The notes under the pieces were generated by a model that saw nothing but the letters and a program-made list of their open reading frames with translations, was not told the origin of the DNA and ran no database searches. 64,000 bases of DNA from Silanimonas sp. (GTDB lineage Bacteria > Pseudomonadota > Gammaproteobacteria > Xanthomonadales > Xanthomonadaceae): contig NZ_JAPZQK010000016.1 in assembly GCF_027530345.1 (NCBI RefSeq), positions 1-64,000 of the forward strand, in the 5' to 3' direction. Both the position numbers and the translations under genes were made by a program. Shown here in pieces: positions 17,501 through 27,037 of the stretch (within the stretch, counting starts at the first letter, position 1; every line of letters starts with the position of its first letter).

Positions 17501-19663
17501 TCAGGGCGCCGGGGGCCGCGGGTGCTTGATCTCGAACGGCGGCACCGCGTCGTCCGGGGTGAAGCCGAACACCGCGCCGTAGAACGCCAGCTCGGCCTCC
17601 TGCGCGCGGATGATGTTCTCGGCCTTGCGGAAGCCGTGCTGCTCGCCCTCGAACTCGAAGTAGGCGTGCATCACGCCCTTGGCGTCGAGCGCCTCGACGA
17701 TCTTGCGGCTCTGGTCGGGCGTGACGATGCGATCCTCGGAGCCTTGGAACGTGATCAGCGGTTCGCTGAAACCGTCGAGGTGGAAGATCGGCGAGCGCGC
17801 GCGGTACAGCGCCTCGTCCGGCGGGCCGACCAGCGACACGTCGTACTTGCTCTCGAACTTGTGGCTGGTGGCGGCGAGCCCGGCGATGTCGCTGACGCCG
17901 AAGTAGTTGGCGCCCGCCTTGAAGCGGTCGGTGAAGGCCAGTGCCGCGAGCGTGGTGAAGCCGCCGGCGCTGCCGCCGCGGATGGCCACCTTGTCCGCGT
18001 CGACCTTGCCCTGCGCCACGAGGAAATCCACGGCCGCCACGGCGTCCTGCACGTCGACCACGCCCCACTGCCCGTTGAGGCGCTTGCGGTAGTCGCGGCC
18101 GTAGCTGGTGGAGCCACCGTAGTTGACGTCGACGATGGCGAAGCCGCGGCTGGTCCAGTACTGGCGCGACATCGAGAACGTCGGCTTCGACACCGAGGTG
18201 GGGCCGCCGTGGATGGTGACGATCAGCGGCGGCTTCTCGCCGTCCGGCCCGCGGAAGCCCGGGTTGGTCGGCGGGTAGTAGGTGGCGTGCGCGGTGCGCG
18301 CCGCGCCGTCCGGGCCAGCGGCGGTGGGGAACTCGATGCGCTCGCCCACCGAGACGAGGTCGGTCGGGATGCCGAGTGCGTTCGGCTGGTGCAGGCGCTC
18401 GACCGCGCCGGTGGCCGGCGTCACCGCGAGGATGGCGCCTTCATCGGCGGCGGCCGCCGCGCTGGTGATGATCCGGCCTTGCGCATCGAGCGACACATCG
18501 CCGAAAGCGACGAAGGGCAGGTCGATCGCGCGGTAGGCGCCGCTGGCGAGGTCGAGTTCACCGAGTTCGTCGACGGCGTTGAGGCTGGTGCGCACATAGG
18601 CCTTGCCATCGCCGGCGAGCACGTAGGTCTGCATGCCGAGCGACCACAGCGCGCCGCCGAACTCGCGTTCCATCGGGGCCACGGCGCGCGCGGCGCTGCC
18701 GTCCCAGGCGTAGAGGTTCCACCAGCCGCTGGTCTCGTCGATGAAGTACAGCGTGCCGTCTGCGTCCCACTGCGGCTCGAGCACGGCGGTCTCGCCGCCG
18801 GCCACGCGCTGCGGTTCGCCCAGGGAGCCGTCGGCGGCCACCGCGGCCACGTGCAGCGTCGTGCGGTCCCACGGCATGTCCGGGTGGTTCCAGGCGATGA
18901 AGGCGAGCTTCGCGCCGTCGGCGGAGAGCCGCGGATAACCGACGAAATCGGTGCCGGTGAACAGCACGGTGCCGGCGGCCGCCGTCGAGGCGGCATCGTG
19001 TGCGGCCAGCGCGTCGGCATCGGGGACGGTCACGCGCACGATCTCGTTGCGCTCCTCGCCGTTGGCCTGCTTCGTGGCCTCGGTGTGGTCCTCGCGCACG
19101 CAGACGAGCGCGCCGCGCGCGGCATCGACCACGCAATCGCTGTACTGGTACTTCTCCGGCGTGATCGCCACCGGCGCGGCCTCGCCCTGCTGCACGTAGA
19201 GGCGCTGGTCGGCGAAGTTCGCGAAGACGATGCGCTCGCCCATCACCCAGTAGCTGCTGCCGCCGTACTCCTGCACGCGGGTGCGGACGCTGAAGCCTTC
19301 GGGCGTCAGCGTGGCGGGCTGGCCGTCGGCGCCGAGGGTGCGCAGCACCTGGCGGCCGCCCTCGTCCGGGCGACTTTCGCGCCAGAACACCTTGCCGTCG
19401 AAGACACGCACGTCGCTGGTGCCGACCGCGGCCTTGGCGAGGTCGCCGGCGGCGATCGGGCTGGCCCAGCTGCCGAAGGGCGCCGCGGTGACGGGCGCGG
19501 GGCTGCGGCCTGCGGCATCAGCGCCGCCCGCGCTGTCGCCACCCCCGCCCACGACACCGGTGCAGCCGGTGGCGAAGAGCCCGGTGCCCAGCGCCAAGGC
19601 GAGCGCGCGACGCGCGGGCAATGAACGCGGGAAGGACGAAGGCGAGGGGCGATGAGGTGACAT
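17501..19663 (-). CDS. S9-family prolyl oligopeptidase-like lipoprotein
   Basis: This is a 720-residue secreted peptidase. The N-terminus has a positively charged start, a hydrophobic stretch, and a lipobox L-F-A-T-G-C at about 29-34, so it is probably lipid-anchored. A beta-propeller-like region follows. The C-terminal alpha/beta-hydrolase domain carries the nucleophile motif GGSAGG near 560, an aspartate in SEDRIVTPD near 643, and the histidine in EQHGFRKAEN near 676, which is the expected Ser-Asp-His triad. The start has GAGGA upstream. It probably trims peptides in the periplasm or at the cell surface. The following HDOD gene is 6 bases away. Confidence 0.9.
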   Translation of the reverse strand: MSPHRPSPSSFPRSLPARRALALALGTGLFATGCTGVVGGGGDSAGGADAAGRSPAPVTAAPFGSWASPIAAGDLAKAAVGTSDVRVFDGKVFWRESRPDEGGRQVLRTLGADGQPATLTPEGFSVRTRVQEYGGSSYWVMGERIVFANFADQRLYVQQGEAAPVAITPEKYQYSDCVVDAARGALVCVREDHTEATKQANGEERNEIVRVTVPDADALAAHDAASTAAAGTVLFTGTDFVGYPRLSADGAKLAFIAWNHPDMPWDRTTLHVAAVAADGSLGEPQRVAGGETAVLEPQWDADGTLYFIDETSGWWNLYAWDGSAARAVAPMEREFGGALWSLGMQTYVLAGDGKAYVRTSLNAVDELGELDLASGAYRAIDLPFVAFGDVSLDAQGRIITSAAAAADEGAILAVTPATGAVERLHQPNALGIPTDLVSVGERIEFPTAAGPDGAARTAHATYYPPTNPGFRGPDGEKPPLIVTIHGGPTSVSKPTFSMSRQYWTSRGFAIVDVNYGGSTSYGRDYRKRLNGQWGVVDVQDAVAAVDFLVAQGKVDADKVAIRGGSAGGFTTLAALAFTDRFKAGANYFGVSDIAGLAATSHKFESKYDVSLVGPPDEALYRARSPIFHLDGFSEPLITFQGSEDRIVTPDQSRKIVEALDAKGVMHAYFEFEGEQHGFRKAENIIRAQEAELAFYGAVFGFTPDDAVPPFEIKHPRPPAP

Positions 19664-19708
19664 GGAGGGTCCTCGGGAGTGAGGACCCCACTGTGCCAGA
19701 GCCGGGCC

Positions 19709-19939
19709 TCAGAGCCGCGTGCGCGAACGCAGCCAGCGCACCGCTTCCTCGCGGCAGCCCAACAGCTGCGCGGCCATGAACACCGACTCCACGCCGCCGC
19801 GGGCGCGCAGCCAGGTGTCGCGGTCCTCCCACACCCGGCGGGCCCAGATCAGGGCGTCCTCGCCATCGAGGCGCGGCGCGGTGTCGCGCTCGCCGTCGAG
19901 GCGGGGCAGGGGGTTGGCGGCGGAGGTCCGGAAGTTCAT
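19709..19939 (-). CDS. Small hypothetical protein
   Basis: This is a 76-residue acidic-to-basic soluble protein with no signal peptide or membrane helix. The C-terminal half (A-L-I-W-A-R-R-V-W-E-D-R, then S-V-F-M-A-A-Q-L-L-G-C-R-E-E-A) reads like a folded helical protein and codon use looks normal for the window. A longer open frame continues upstream, but this ATG is the first sensible start. I do not recognise the family. It lies alone between the S9 peptidase gene and the YkgJ-type gene, which is transcribed the other way. Confidence 0.5.
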   Translation of the reverse strand: MNFRTSAANPLPRLDGERDTAPRLDGEDALIWARRVWEDRDTWLRARGGVESVFMAAQLLGCREEAVRWLRSRTRL

Positions 19940-20036
19940 GGATCCAGACTGCGCGCCCTCGGCCGACCCCACAGTCAGCCGTCGTCCGACGCTCGTGTAG
20001 GAAAATGCTGACCCCGCCTCGCGACATCCACCGCTC

Positions 20037-20405
20037 ATGGCCGCCCCGATCCACCCTTGCCAACGCTGCGGTGCCTGCTGCGCGGCGTTTCGCGTGGCCT
20101 TCCACTGGAGCGAGGCGGCGCCGCACACGCTGCACGGTCCGGACGAGGCGCTGACGGTGCAGGTGCGTCCTTTCGAGGTCGCCATGCGCGGCACCGAGGC
20201 CGGCACGGCCCTGCGCTGCGTGGCCTTGCAGGGCGAGTTGGGGCGCGACGTCACCTGCACGATCTACGACCGTCGCCCTTCGCCCTGCCGGGCGCTGCAG
20301 GCCGCCTGGGAACACGGCGAGCCCAGCCCGCAATGCGACCGGGCACGGGCCCGCCACGGACTGCCACCGCTGACGCCGGCCGACTTCACGACGGGCGCGG
20401 GCTGA
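20037..20405 (+). CDS. YkgJ-family cysteine-cluster protein
   Basis: This 122-residue protein has the YkgJ/UPF0153 pattern. It starts with C-Q-R-C-G-A-C-C-A-A-F at about 8-18, has a central cysteine in the R-C-V-A-L segment and another near T-C-T-I-Y-D, then R-P-S-P-C-R at about 80-85, and a last cysteine near 98. The conserved cysteines are thought to bind zinc or an iron-sulfur cluster; the function is unknown. It is followed 47 bases later by the patatin gene on the same strand. Confidence 0.85.
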   Translation: MAAPIHPCQRCGACCAAFRVAFHWSEAAPHTLHGPDEALTVQVRPFEVAMRGTEAGTALRCVALQGELGRDVTCTIYDRRPSPCRALQAAWEHGEPSPQCDRARARHGLPPLTPADFTTGAG

Positions 20406-20452
20406 GCGCACACTCCGGCGACGCCGCCCCGTCGTGTGGCCGAGGAGCTGTG

Positions 20453-21703
20453 ATGGCCGAGACGCCGACCCGCCGCCCGCCCATCACGGGACTCGTCCTC
20501 ACCGGCGGCGGCGCCCGCGCGGCCTACCAGGCCGGCGTGCTTCGCGGCATCGAGCGCATCCGCACCGAATGCGGCGCCTCCCACGGCCCGACCGGCAACC
20601 CCTTCGCGGTGATGACCGGCACCTCCGCGGGCGCGATCAACGCTGCCGCGTTGGCGAGTTACGCCGACGAGTACTCGAAGGCGGTCGAGCGCCTGCATCG
20701 CATCTGGCACGGCTTCCAAGCGCACCACGTGTACCGCGCCGACGCCTTCGGCGTGGTCCGCAGCGGCGCGCGCTGGCTGACGCTGTTCACCGTCGGCTGG
20801 GCGGTGGCGCGCTGGCGCCGCGCAAAGCCGAAGTCGCTGCTCGACAACACCCCGCTGGCCGAACTGCTGGCCGAACTGCTGCCACTGGAGCGCATCCCCT
20901 CGCTGGTGCAGCGCGGCGTGCTGCGCGCCTTCGGGGTCACTGCGTCGAGCTACACCGCCGGCACCCACGTCACCTTCTACGACGCGGCCGAGTCGCAGAA
21001 GCCGTGGGTGCGCTCGCAGCGTGTCGCCGTACCCGGCCGCATCACGCTCACCCACCTGTTGGCCTCCTCGGCGATCCCTTTCGTGTTTCCCGCGCAGGCC
21101 CTGCCCTTCGATGGCCAGGACCACTGGTTCGGTGATGGCTCGATGCGGCAGACGGCGCCGCTTTCGGCGGCCATCCACCTCGGCGCCGATCGTCTGCTGG
21201 TGATCGGCGCGGGTCGCCTGCACGAGCCGCCCGGCGAGAAGCGCGCGGCGGGCGGCTACCCCACGCTCGCGCAGATCGGTGGCCACGCGCTGTCGAACAT
21301 CTTCCTCGACGCCCTCGCCGTGGACATCGAGCGCGCCCAGCGCATCAACGCCACGTTGTCGCTGCTGCCCGCCGAGCTGCGCGCGCATTCCATGCTGCGG
21401 CCGTTGGAGATGCTGGTCATCTCGCCCAGCCAGCGCATCGACGATATTGCGGTGCGGCATATCGCCGCGCTGCCGTCGCCGGTCCGCACGATGCTGCGCG
21501 CCGTCGGCGTCAGCCAGAGCATGGGCGAAGCGCGCGGCACCGGCGCGGGCGGCGGCGCGCTGGCCAGCTACCTGCTGTTCGAGTCCGACTTCACCCGCGA
21601 ACTGATCGCCCTCGGCGAAGCCGACGCGATGGCCCGCGCCGACGAGGTGCGGGCGTTCTTCCACTGGCCGGCCAGCGGCATGGCGCTGCCCGGCGCCGCC
21701 TGA
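20453..21703 (+). CDS. Patatin-like phospholipase
   Basis: This is a 416-residue protein with all patatin motifs: the oxyanion-hole loop [11 protein letters not shown] near 17-27, the nucleophile elbow G-T-S-A-G-A-I-N near 59-66, and the D-G-S catalytic aspartate motif in W-F-G-D-G-S. These enzymes cleave acyl chains from phospholipids with a Ser-Asp dyad. The start is preceded by GAGGAGC; a longer open frame begins upstream but would overlap the YkgJ gene in another frame. No signal peptide is seen, so it is probably cytosolic or peripheral to the membrane. Confidence 0.88.
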   Translation: MAETPTRRPPITGLVLTGGGARAAYQAGVLRGIERIRTECGASHGPTGNPFAVMTGTSAGAINAAALASYADEYSKAVERLHRIWHGFQAHHVYRADAFGVVRSGARWLTLFTVGWAVARWRRAKPKSLLDNTPLAELLAELLPLERIPSLVQRGVLRAFGVTASSYTAGTHVTFYDAAESQKPWVRSQRVAVPGRITLTHLLASSAIPFVFPAQALPFDGQDHWFGDGSMRQTAPLSAAIHLGADRLLVIGAGRLHEPPGEKRAAGGYPTLAQIGGHALSNIFLDALAVDIERAQRINATLSLLPAELRAHSMLRPLEMLVISPSQRIDDIAVRHIAALPSPVRTMLRAVGVSQSMGEARGTGAGGGALASYLLFESDFTRELIALGEADAMARADEVRAFFHWPASGMALPGAA

Positions 21704-21795
21704 GGCCGTCTGCTCACGTCGAATTAACCCCCGGCGCTTTCCCCCGGCGCCCCGGAACCGCGACAATGCCGGTTCACGCGCTCACTGGAGGCCCC

Positions 21796-23121
<1,326 letters not shown>

Positions 23122-23148
23122 TCGGAAACGCCGACATCGCGACACCAG

Positions 23149-23178
23149 AACGGGGCGCTCCATGCGCCCCGTTTTTTT
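23149..23178 (+). terminator. Rho-independent terminator after icd
   Basis: A perfect stem CGGGGCGC / GCGCCCCG with the five-base loop TCCAT is followed directly by eight Ts. It sits about 30 bases after the icd stop codon and ends that transcript. Confidence 0.92.
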
Positions 23179-23272
23179 GCTGCGTGCGCCACCGCACCGT
23201 CATTCCGAAGGGCCCAGCGCATCCTCCATCGACCGCCGCGATGCCTCCATCGGGCGCACCGGAGCCGCCCCC

Positions 23273-23419
23273 ATGCTCGAGACCGTCGCCATCCTGCTCA
23301 TCCTTCTGTGGGCCTTGGGCTACTTCACGGCCTACACGATGGGCGGCTTGATCCACCTGCTGCTCGTCATCGCCGTGGTGATCATCGTCATCCGGCTGCT
23401 TCGCGGACAGCGCGTATGA
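23273..23419 (+). CDS. Lmo0937-family small membrane protein
   Basis: This is a 48-residue protein made of two hydrophobic stretches around the signature L-W-A-L-G-Y-F-T-A-Y-T-M-G-G, which is typical of the Lmo0937 family. It ends in the basic tail R-L-L-R-G-Q-R-V. The family is widespread and stress-associated in several bacteria, but its biochemical role is unknown. An in-frame upstream extension exists, but it contains the icd terminator region, so the ATG used here is preferred; GGAG lies 8 bases before it. It is the first gene of the membrane-protein group that continues with the DUF883 gene. Confidence 0.8.
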   Translation: MLETVAILLILLWALGYFTAYTMGGLIHLLLVIAVVIIVIRLLRGQRV

Positions 23420-23450
23420 ACCTCGTTTCCTTCCCCCCAGGAGTCTCCCC

Positions 23451-23810
23451 ATGAATCCCCTCGAAAAGACCCTCGACAAGTCCAATGCCATCGTCACCGA
23501 CCGAAGCGCACCGTCGCTGTCGATGGAACCGCTGATCGCCGATGTCCGCACCGCGATGTCGGACGCCGAGGCGCTGCTGAAGGCCACCGCGCAGCACGGC
23601 GGTGAAGCCCTCGACGGCATCCGTGCCCGCACGCGCGAGTCGATGCGCACCGTGAACCTGCGGATCGCCGATGCCCAGCAGGCCGTCGCCACGCAGGCGC
23701 GTGACGCGGCCAAGGCCACAGACCGTTACGTGCACCAGAACCCATGGACCGCCATCGGCATCGGTGCCGGCGTCGGCCTTCTGATGGGCTTTCTGTTGCG
23801 GCGCCGGTGA
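23451..23810 (+). CDS. ElaB/YqjD/DUF883-family membrane-anchored protein
   Basis: This 119-residue protein is helical for its first 95 residues and ends in a single hydrophobic tail anchor of the form N-P-W-T-A-I-G-I-G-A-G-V-G-L-L-M-G-F followed by R-R-R. That is the diagnostic C-terminus of the ElaB/YqjD family, whose E. coli members bind ribosomes and anchor them to the inner membrane in stationary phase. It is the first of three genes joined by four-base overlaps, matching the E. coli order yqjD-yqjE-yqjK. A ribosome-related role here is by analogy. Confidence 0.88.
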   Translation: MNPLEKTLDKSNAIVTDRSAPSLSMEPLIADVRTAMSDAEALLKATAQHGGEALDGIRARTRESMRTVNLRIADAQQAVATQARDAAKATDRYVHQNPWTAIGIGAGVGLLMGFLLRRR

Positions 23811-24217
23811 GCGAGGTGGTCGCGGACGGCGCATCTCTACCCCGTCGGCGCGGCCTGATGGCCGCGCTGGCAGACCTCGCAGCCACGATGGTGGCGATCG
23901 CGAAAACGCGGCTCGCCTTGATGGAAGTCGACCTCGACCAGGCGCTCTTGCGCCTGGTCGTTTTGTTGTCGTGGTGCGCCGCTGCGTTGTTCGCGTTCGT
24001 GTTGGCCGTCGCGGCCGGCTTGGCTGCCGCCGTACTCGCTGTCGCCAGCGAGGACCGGGTCGCCGTGCTCGTCGGCGCGGCCTTTGTCCTTCTGCTCCTC
24101 GGGGCGGCCTCCGTGGCCGTGGCCCTGGAGCGCATTCGCCGCGCGCCGCGCTGGTTCGCGGCCACGCTCGAGGAACTGGGCAAAGACCAGGCCATCCTGC
24201 GCGCCTCGCCGCCATGA
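23807..24217 (+). CDS. YqjE-like phage-holin-superfamily membrane protein
   Basis: This is a 136-residue protein with two clear transmembrane helices: a first leucine- and alanine-rich segment at about residues 46-73 and a second at about 79-100. An amphipathic basic region follows. The start is GTG overlapping the stop of the preceding gene as GTGA, so the two are translationally coupled; an internal ATG 17 codons later is an alternative. Position and architecture match YqjE in the yqjD-yqjE-yqjK cluster. The function of YqjE is not established. Confidence 0.82.
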   Translation: MSEVVADGASLPRRRGLMAALADLAATMVAIAKTRLALMEVDLDQALLRLVVLLSWCAAALFAFVLAVAAGLAAAVLAVASEDRVAVLVGAAFVLLLLGAASVAVALERIRRAPRWFAATLEELGKDQAILRASPP

Positions 24218-24477
24218 CCTCGCGTTTGGCGGTTCGTCAGGGCGAGCTCGCGGCGCAGGCCCAAGCCCAGCGCATCCAACTGGCCGTGCAGTTCGTCCAG
24301 TGTTCGGGCCCGCTGCACGCGGCCGATCGCGTCATGGACGCCGTGGCCTTGGCCCGGCGCCATCCGATCGTAAGCCTGCTCGCCCTGCTGCTCGCGATCC
24401 GGCTGTGGGCGCCGGCCCGCAGGCTCGGGCTGTTTCCGCTGCTCGGCCTGATCGCAAGGCGCTGGGTCGGCGCGTGA
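24214..24477 (+). CDS. YqjK-like small membrane protein
   Basis: This is an 87-residue protein, helical and glutamine/alanine-rich at the N-terminus, with one hydrophobic segment near residues 52-63 and a basic end. The start codon overlaps the stop of the YqjE-like gene as ATGA. Size, position and pattern match YqjK, the third gene of the E. coli cluster; the sequence itself is poorly conserved, so the name rests mainly on context. A terminator follows within 40 bases. Confidence 0.7.
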   Translation: MTSRLAVRQGELAAQAQAQRIQLAVQFVQCSGPLHAADRVMDAVALARRHPIVSLLALLLAIRLWAPARRLGLFPLLGLIARRWVGA

Positions 24478-24516
24478 GAGGGTGATGTGGACGGCATGGC
24501 GCGCACCGCCAATGAA

Positions 24517-24543
24517 GACGGGGCCCTGAGAGGGCCCCGTCTT
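24517..24543. terminator. Bidirectional terminator between convergent genes
   Basis: A perfect 11-base stem GACGGGGCCCT / AGGGCCCCGTC encloses a three-base loop. It separates the yqjK-like gene (plus) from the coiled-coil lipoprotein gene (minus) and can serve both. The T-tracts on either side are short. Confidence 0.75.
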
Positions 24544-24581
24544 GTGGCACCGGCAGCGGCCATCCGCCGCCAGTCTGTCCC

Positions 24582-25040
24582 TCAGTCCTGGCGTTTCGCC
24601 TCCGCCAGCGCGGCATCGCGGTCGGCAATGGCCCGTGTCTCCTCCACCGCACGCGTTGCATCGACCTCGCTCTTGCAGGCTGTCCGGTCGACGCCGCCGA
24701 GGGCCTCGCACTTCTCCATGGCCACACGCGCTCGGGCGTCCGCTTCCTTCGTCGCGAGGGTGAAGTTCGCTTCCGCCCTCTCGGCGAGGACATCCGCGGT
24801 CGCGGAGCCCATGTCGTCCTGCGCGTCGATCATGGCCTCGTCGCGCTTCTGTTCCGCATCGACGAGTTCCTCGTCCGCCTCTTCCATGGTGGCCTCGGCT
24901 TCGTCGCGGGCTTCGGCAATGTCATCGCTGGCTTCCGCGCGTTCGGTGGCGAGGTCTTCCGCGGCGTCCGAGCGCGATTTCTGGCATCCGGCCGAGAGCA
25001 CGAGTGCCAAGCCGATGATCGGGATCAGGGTCGTTCTCAC
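24582..25040 (-). CDS. Coiled-coil lipoprotein, stress-associated type
   Basis: This is a 152-residue protein. A signal peptide ends in the lipobox L-S-A-G-C near residues 16-20, so the mature protein is lipid-anchored. The rest is a long, alanine- and acid-rich helix with a coiled-coil look. Near the C-terminus the segment K-C-E-A-L-G-G-V-D-R-T-A-C-K holds two cysteines about ten residues apart, a pattern seen in small periplasmic proteins of proteobacteria. The start is GTG with AGGAG seven bases upstream; it overlaps the stop of the entericidin-like gene as GTGA. No enzymatic function is suggested. Confidence 0.65.
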   Translation of the reverse strand: MRTTLIPIIGLALVLSAGCQKSRSDAAEDLATERAEASDDIAEARDEAEATMEEADEELVDAEQKRDEAMIDAQDDMGSATADVLAERAEANFTLATKEADARARVAMEKCEALGGVDRTACKSEVDATRAVEETRAIADRDAALAEAKRQD

Positions 25041-25237
25041 AGGGATTCTCCTTCGCGGCCGTCGTCTTTCTTTTCGTCGTCCATGTGCTCCTCGGCTTCG
25101 TCCTGGATCTTGTCGCCGACGGCTTCGGTGTCCTTGCCGACGCCGCGCATCGTGTTGCACGCGCCCAGCATCAGCGTGGCCGCCAGGGCCAGGCCGATCA
25201 TCAGGACGTTCCGGGGGTGGGGGGATCGGGGGGTCAT
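25037..25237 (-). CDS. Entericidin-like small lipoprotein
   Basis: This is a 66-residue lipoprotein. A hydrophobic signal segment ends in the lipobox M-L-G-A-C at about 23-27, followed by N-T-M-R-G-V-G-K-D, which is the EcnA/EcnB signature around the lipidated cysteine. The acidic tail after residue 45 is longer than in E. coli entericidins. Entericidins are small envelope lipoproteins under stationary-phase control, originally described as an antidote/toxin pair; only one copy is present here. The coiled-coil lipoprotein gene follows with a GTGA overlap. Confidence 0.78.
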   Translation of the reverse strand: MTPRSPHPRNVLMIGLALAATLMLGACNTMRGVGKDTEAVGDKIQDEAEEHMDDEKKDDGREGESL

Positions 25238-25361
25238 GGCAGGCTCCGCTGGTCGAGGGGAGGCCAGCATTGCCGCGATCCGGGCCCGCGTCGGTGCGGC
25301 GCCACACACACGCCTGTGTTCGATACCGCACATTGGCCGTGAAGGCGTCGGCGTATGCTCG

Positions 25362-26108
25362 ATGGGCATGCCCAACGCCCCCCGCCCCGAACGCAACCAC
25401 CTGCTCGATGCCTTGCCCGATGCGGTGCGGCAGCGCCTGTTTCCGAAACTCGAACGCGTGCCCCTCCCGCTCGGGAAAGTGCTCTACGAGTCCGGCGATG
25501 CGATGCGCTACGCCTACTTCCCCACGGACAGCATCGTCTCCTTGCTCTACGTGCTGGAAGACGGCGCCTCCGCGGAGATCTCGGTGGTCGGCAACGAAGG
25601 CATGGTCGGCGTCGCGCTGTTCATGGGCGGCGCCAGCACGCCGAGTCGCGCGGTGGTGCAGAGTGCGGGCTGGGCCTATCGCCTCGCCGGCCCAGTATTG
25701 ATGGAGGAGTTCAATCGCCACGGCGATCTGCTCCTGTTGCTGCTGCGCTACACCCAGGCGCTGCTCACCCAGATGGCCCAGACCGCGGTCTGCAACCGCC
25801 ACCATTCCATCGACCAGCAGCTCTGCCGTTGGCTGCTGCTCTCCGTTGATCGTCTCGACGGCCCTGTTCTCCAGATGACGCAGGAGCTGATCGCCAACAT
25901 GCTGGGGGTGCGCCGCGAGGGCGTCACCGAAGCGGCGGGCAAGCTGCAGAAGCAGGGGCTGATCGAGTACAGCCGTGGCCACATCACCGTGGTGGATCGC
26001 CCGGGGCTCGAGGCGCGCTGCTGCGAGTGCTACGCCGTCGTCAAGCACGAGTACGACCGCTTGTTGCACTACGTGCCCTCAAGCGTTCCGCACACGCCCG
26101 CCCGCTAG
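25362..26108 (+). CDS. Crp/Fnr-family transcriptional regulator
   Basis: This is a 248-residue protein with a cyclic-nucleotide-binding-like N-terminal domain (about 30-150) and a C-terminal helix-turn-helix. The recognition part is T-Q-E-L-I-A-N-M-L-G-V-R-R-E-G-V near 173-188. In place of the classical cAMP-binding G-E-L/I-A motif it has G-N-E-G-M-V-G-V-A-L-F-M near 77-88, so it probably does not bind cAMP as E. coli CRP does. No Fe-S cysteine cluster is evident at the N-terminus. The ATG two codons later is also possible. It is transcribed away from the two small lipoprotein genes and may control them; this is inference from position. Confidence 0.85.
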   Translation: MGMPNAPRPERNHLLDALPDAVRQRLFPKLERVPLPLGKVLYESGDAMRYAYFPTDSIVSLLYVLEDGASAEISVVGNEGMVGVALFMGGASTPSRAVVQSAGWAYRLAGPVLMEEFNRHGDLLLLLLRYTQALLTQMAQTAVCNRHHSIDQQLCRWLLLSVDRLDGPVLQMTQELIANMLGVRREGVTEAAGKLQKQGLIEYSRGHITVVDRPGLEARCCECYAVVKHEYDRLLHYVPSSVPHTPAR

Positions 26109-26238
26109 GCGGGAGCGTCGTCGACCATCGCTGCGTGGCGTAGCGCACCGATGTTCTTCCACGGGAAGCGCAGTCTCGATGTCCGGCCCACGCCGGCCCG
26201 CCGCCTCCTGGCCCGGGAACCCCTATCGAGACCCCCCC

Positions 26239-26610
26239 ATGACCACCGCAAAGAACACGCATGAAGTCCCCGCCAAGGGCGCAATGCCGCAGCCCACGCC
26301 GGCGTTCAATCTCCCCGATGGCGAGGCGCTCTCCCACGCCGCCGCCGCGGCCCCGACCGCTGCCAAGGGCGACGATGCCCTGATGGGCCAGCCGTCCGAC
26401 ATCACCGCGAAGTCGAAGGGCGGCCGCGGCCCGTGGAGCACCCAGGTGGGTGCGGCACGCGCGGAATGGACCAAGATCAGCGCCGACGAACTGCTGAAGA
26501 CCAACGGCCAGGCGGCCGATCTCGCGTCGCTCGTCGAGAAGCGCTACGGCGTCAAGCGCTCGGAGGCCGACGGCCAGGTGGCGCGATTCCTCGCGCGCCA
26601 CACCGTCTGA
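26239..26610 (+). CDS. CsbD-like stress protein
   Basis: This is a 123-residue protein. The N-terminal 70 residues are low-complexity and alanine/proline-rich. The C-terminal part reads W-T-K-I-S-A-D-E-L, then L-V-E-K-R-Y-G-V-K-R-S-E-A, which resembles the CsbD/YjbJ helical hairpin. CsbD proteins are abundant, sigma-B- or RpoS-induced general-stress proteins of unknown biochemical role. The match is weaker than for typical 60-70-residue members, and the extended N-terminus is unusual. It lies between two Crp/Fnr-like genes. Confidence 0.6.
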   Translation: MTTAKNTHEVPAKGAMPQPTPAFNLPDGEALSHAAAAAPTAAKGDDALMGQPSDITAKSKGGRGPWSTQVGAARAEWTKISADELLKTNGQAADLASLVEKRYGVKRSEADGQVARFLARHTV

Positions 26611-27037
26611 CGCTGTGCCCTCCACGAACGCCCGGGTCGGTCGGATGAAGACCTATGGACATCGTCGGCGCGTTCCCGTGCGGAGCGCGCCCTGTCCCGG
26701 CGAACGGGAGGAGCGTCGCGCCACGAGTCCGGCGCTGCGCTGCGATCGAAAGACGCCGGGTGGCGTCTGCAGAAGCCGGTGGAGCAGCCTGGAGCCGATT
26801 CGATGACCGCCGAGCACGAGGGGGTCCATCCGCTGCCGCGGGTGGGCCCCGTACCGATGATTCACTGGGAAAACGGACGGGCGTGCGCCGGCCCTCGGCC
26901 GACGCGCCCCGTCGTGTTGCCCGAGAGGGCGATCGCCCCGATTGAAGAGGCGCTTTCCGCCCAGCCCCCACTGTCGCGAGGTTCCGGCGACGCCTGACGG
27001 AGGGCGTCCCTCCTCCGATGCCCACGAGGAAACGCCC
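26611..27037. other. Stretch without a confident gene, 427 bases
   Basis: This interval between the CsbD-like gene and the second Crp/Fnr-like gene has only short open frames in all frames. One weak candidate is listed separately. A small perfect hairpin (GGAGGG / CCCTCC, loop CGT) at 26999-27013 lies just before the TTG start of the regulator gene and could affect its translation or end an upstream transcript. I see no terminator with a T-tract, no RNA gene and no repeat. Confidence 0.5.
26803..26997 (+). CDS. Possible small hypothetical protein
   Basis: An ATG-started frame of 64 codons has G/C-rich third positions like its neighbours and a GGAG about 11 bases upstream. The product begins M-T-A-E-H-E-G-V-H-P-L and contains M-I-H-W-E-N-G; it is proline-rich and has no signal peptide or membrane helix. 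I do not recognise it, and a chance frame in GC-rich DNA is a real possibility. Confidence 0.25.
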   Translation: MTAEHEGVHPLPRVGPVPMIHWENGRACAGPRPTRPVVLPERAIAPIEEALSAQPPLSRGSGDA

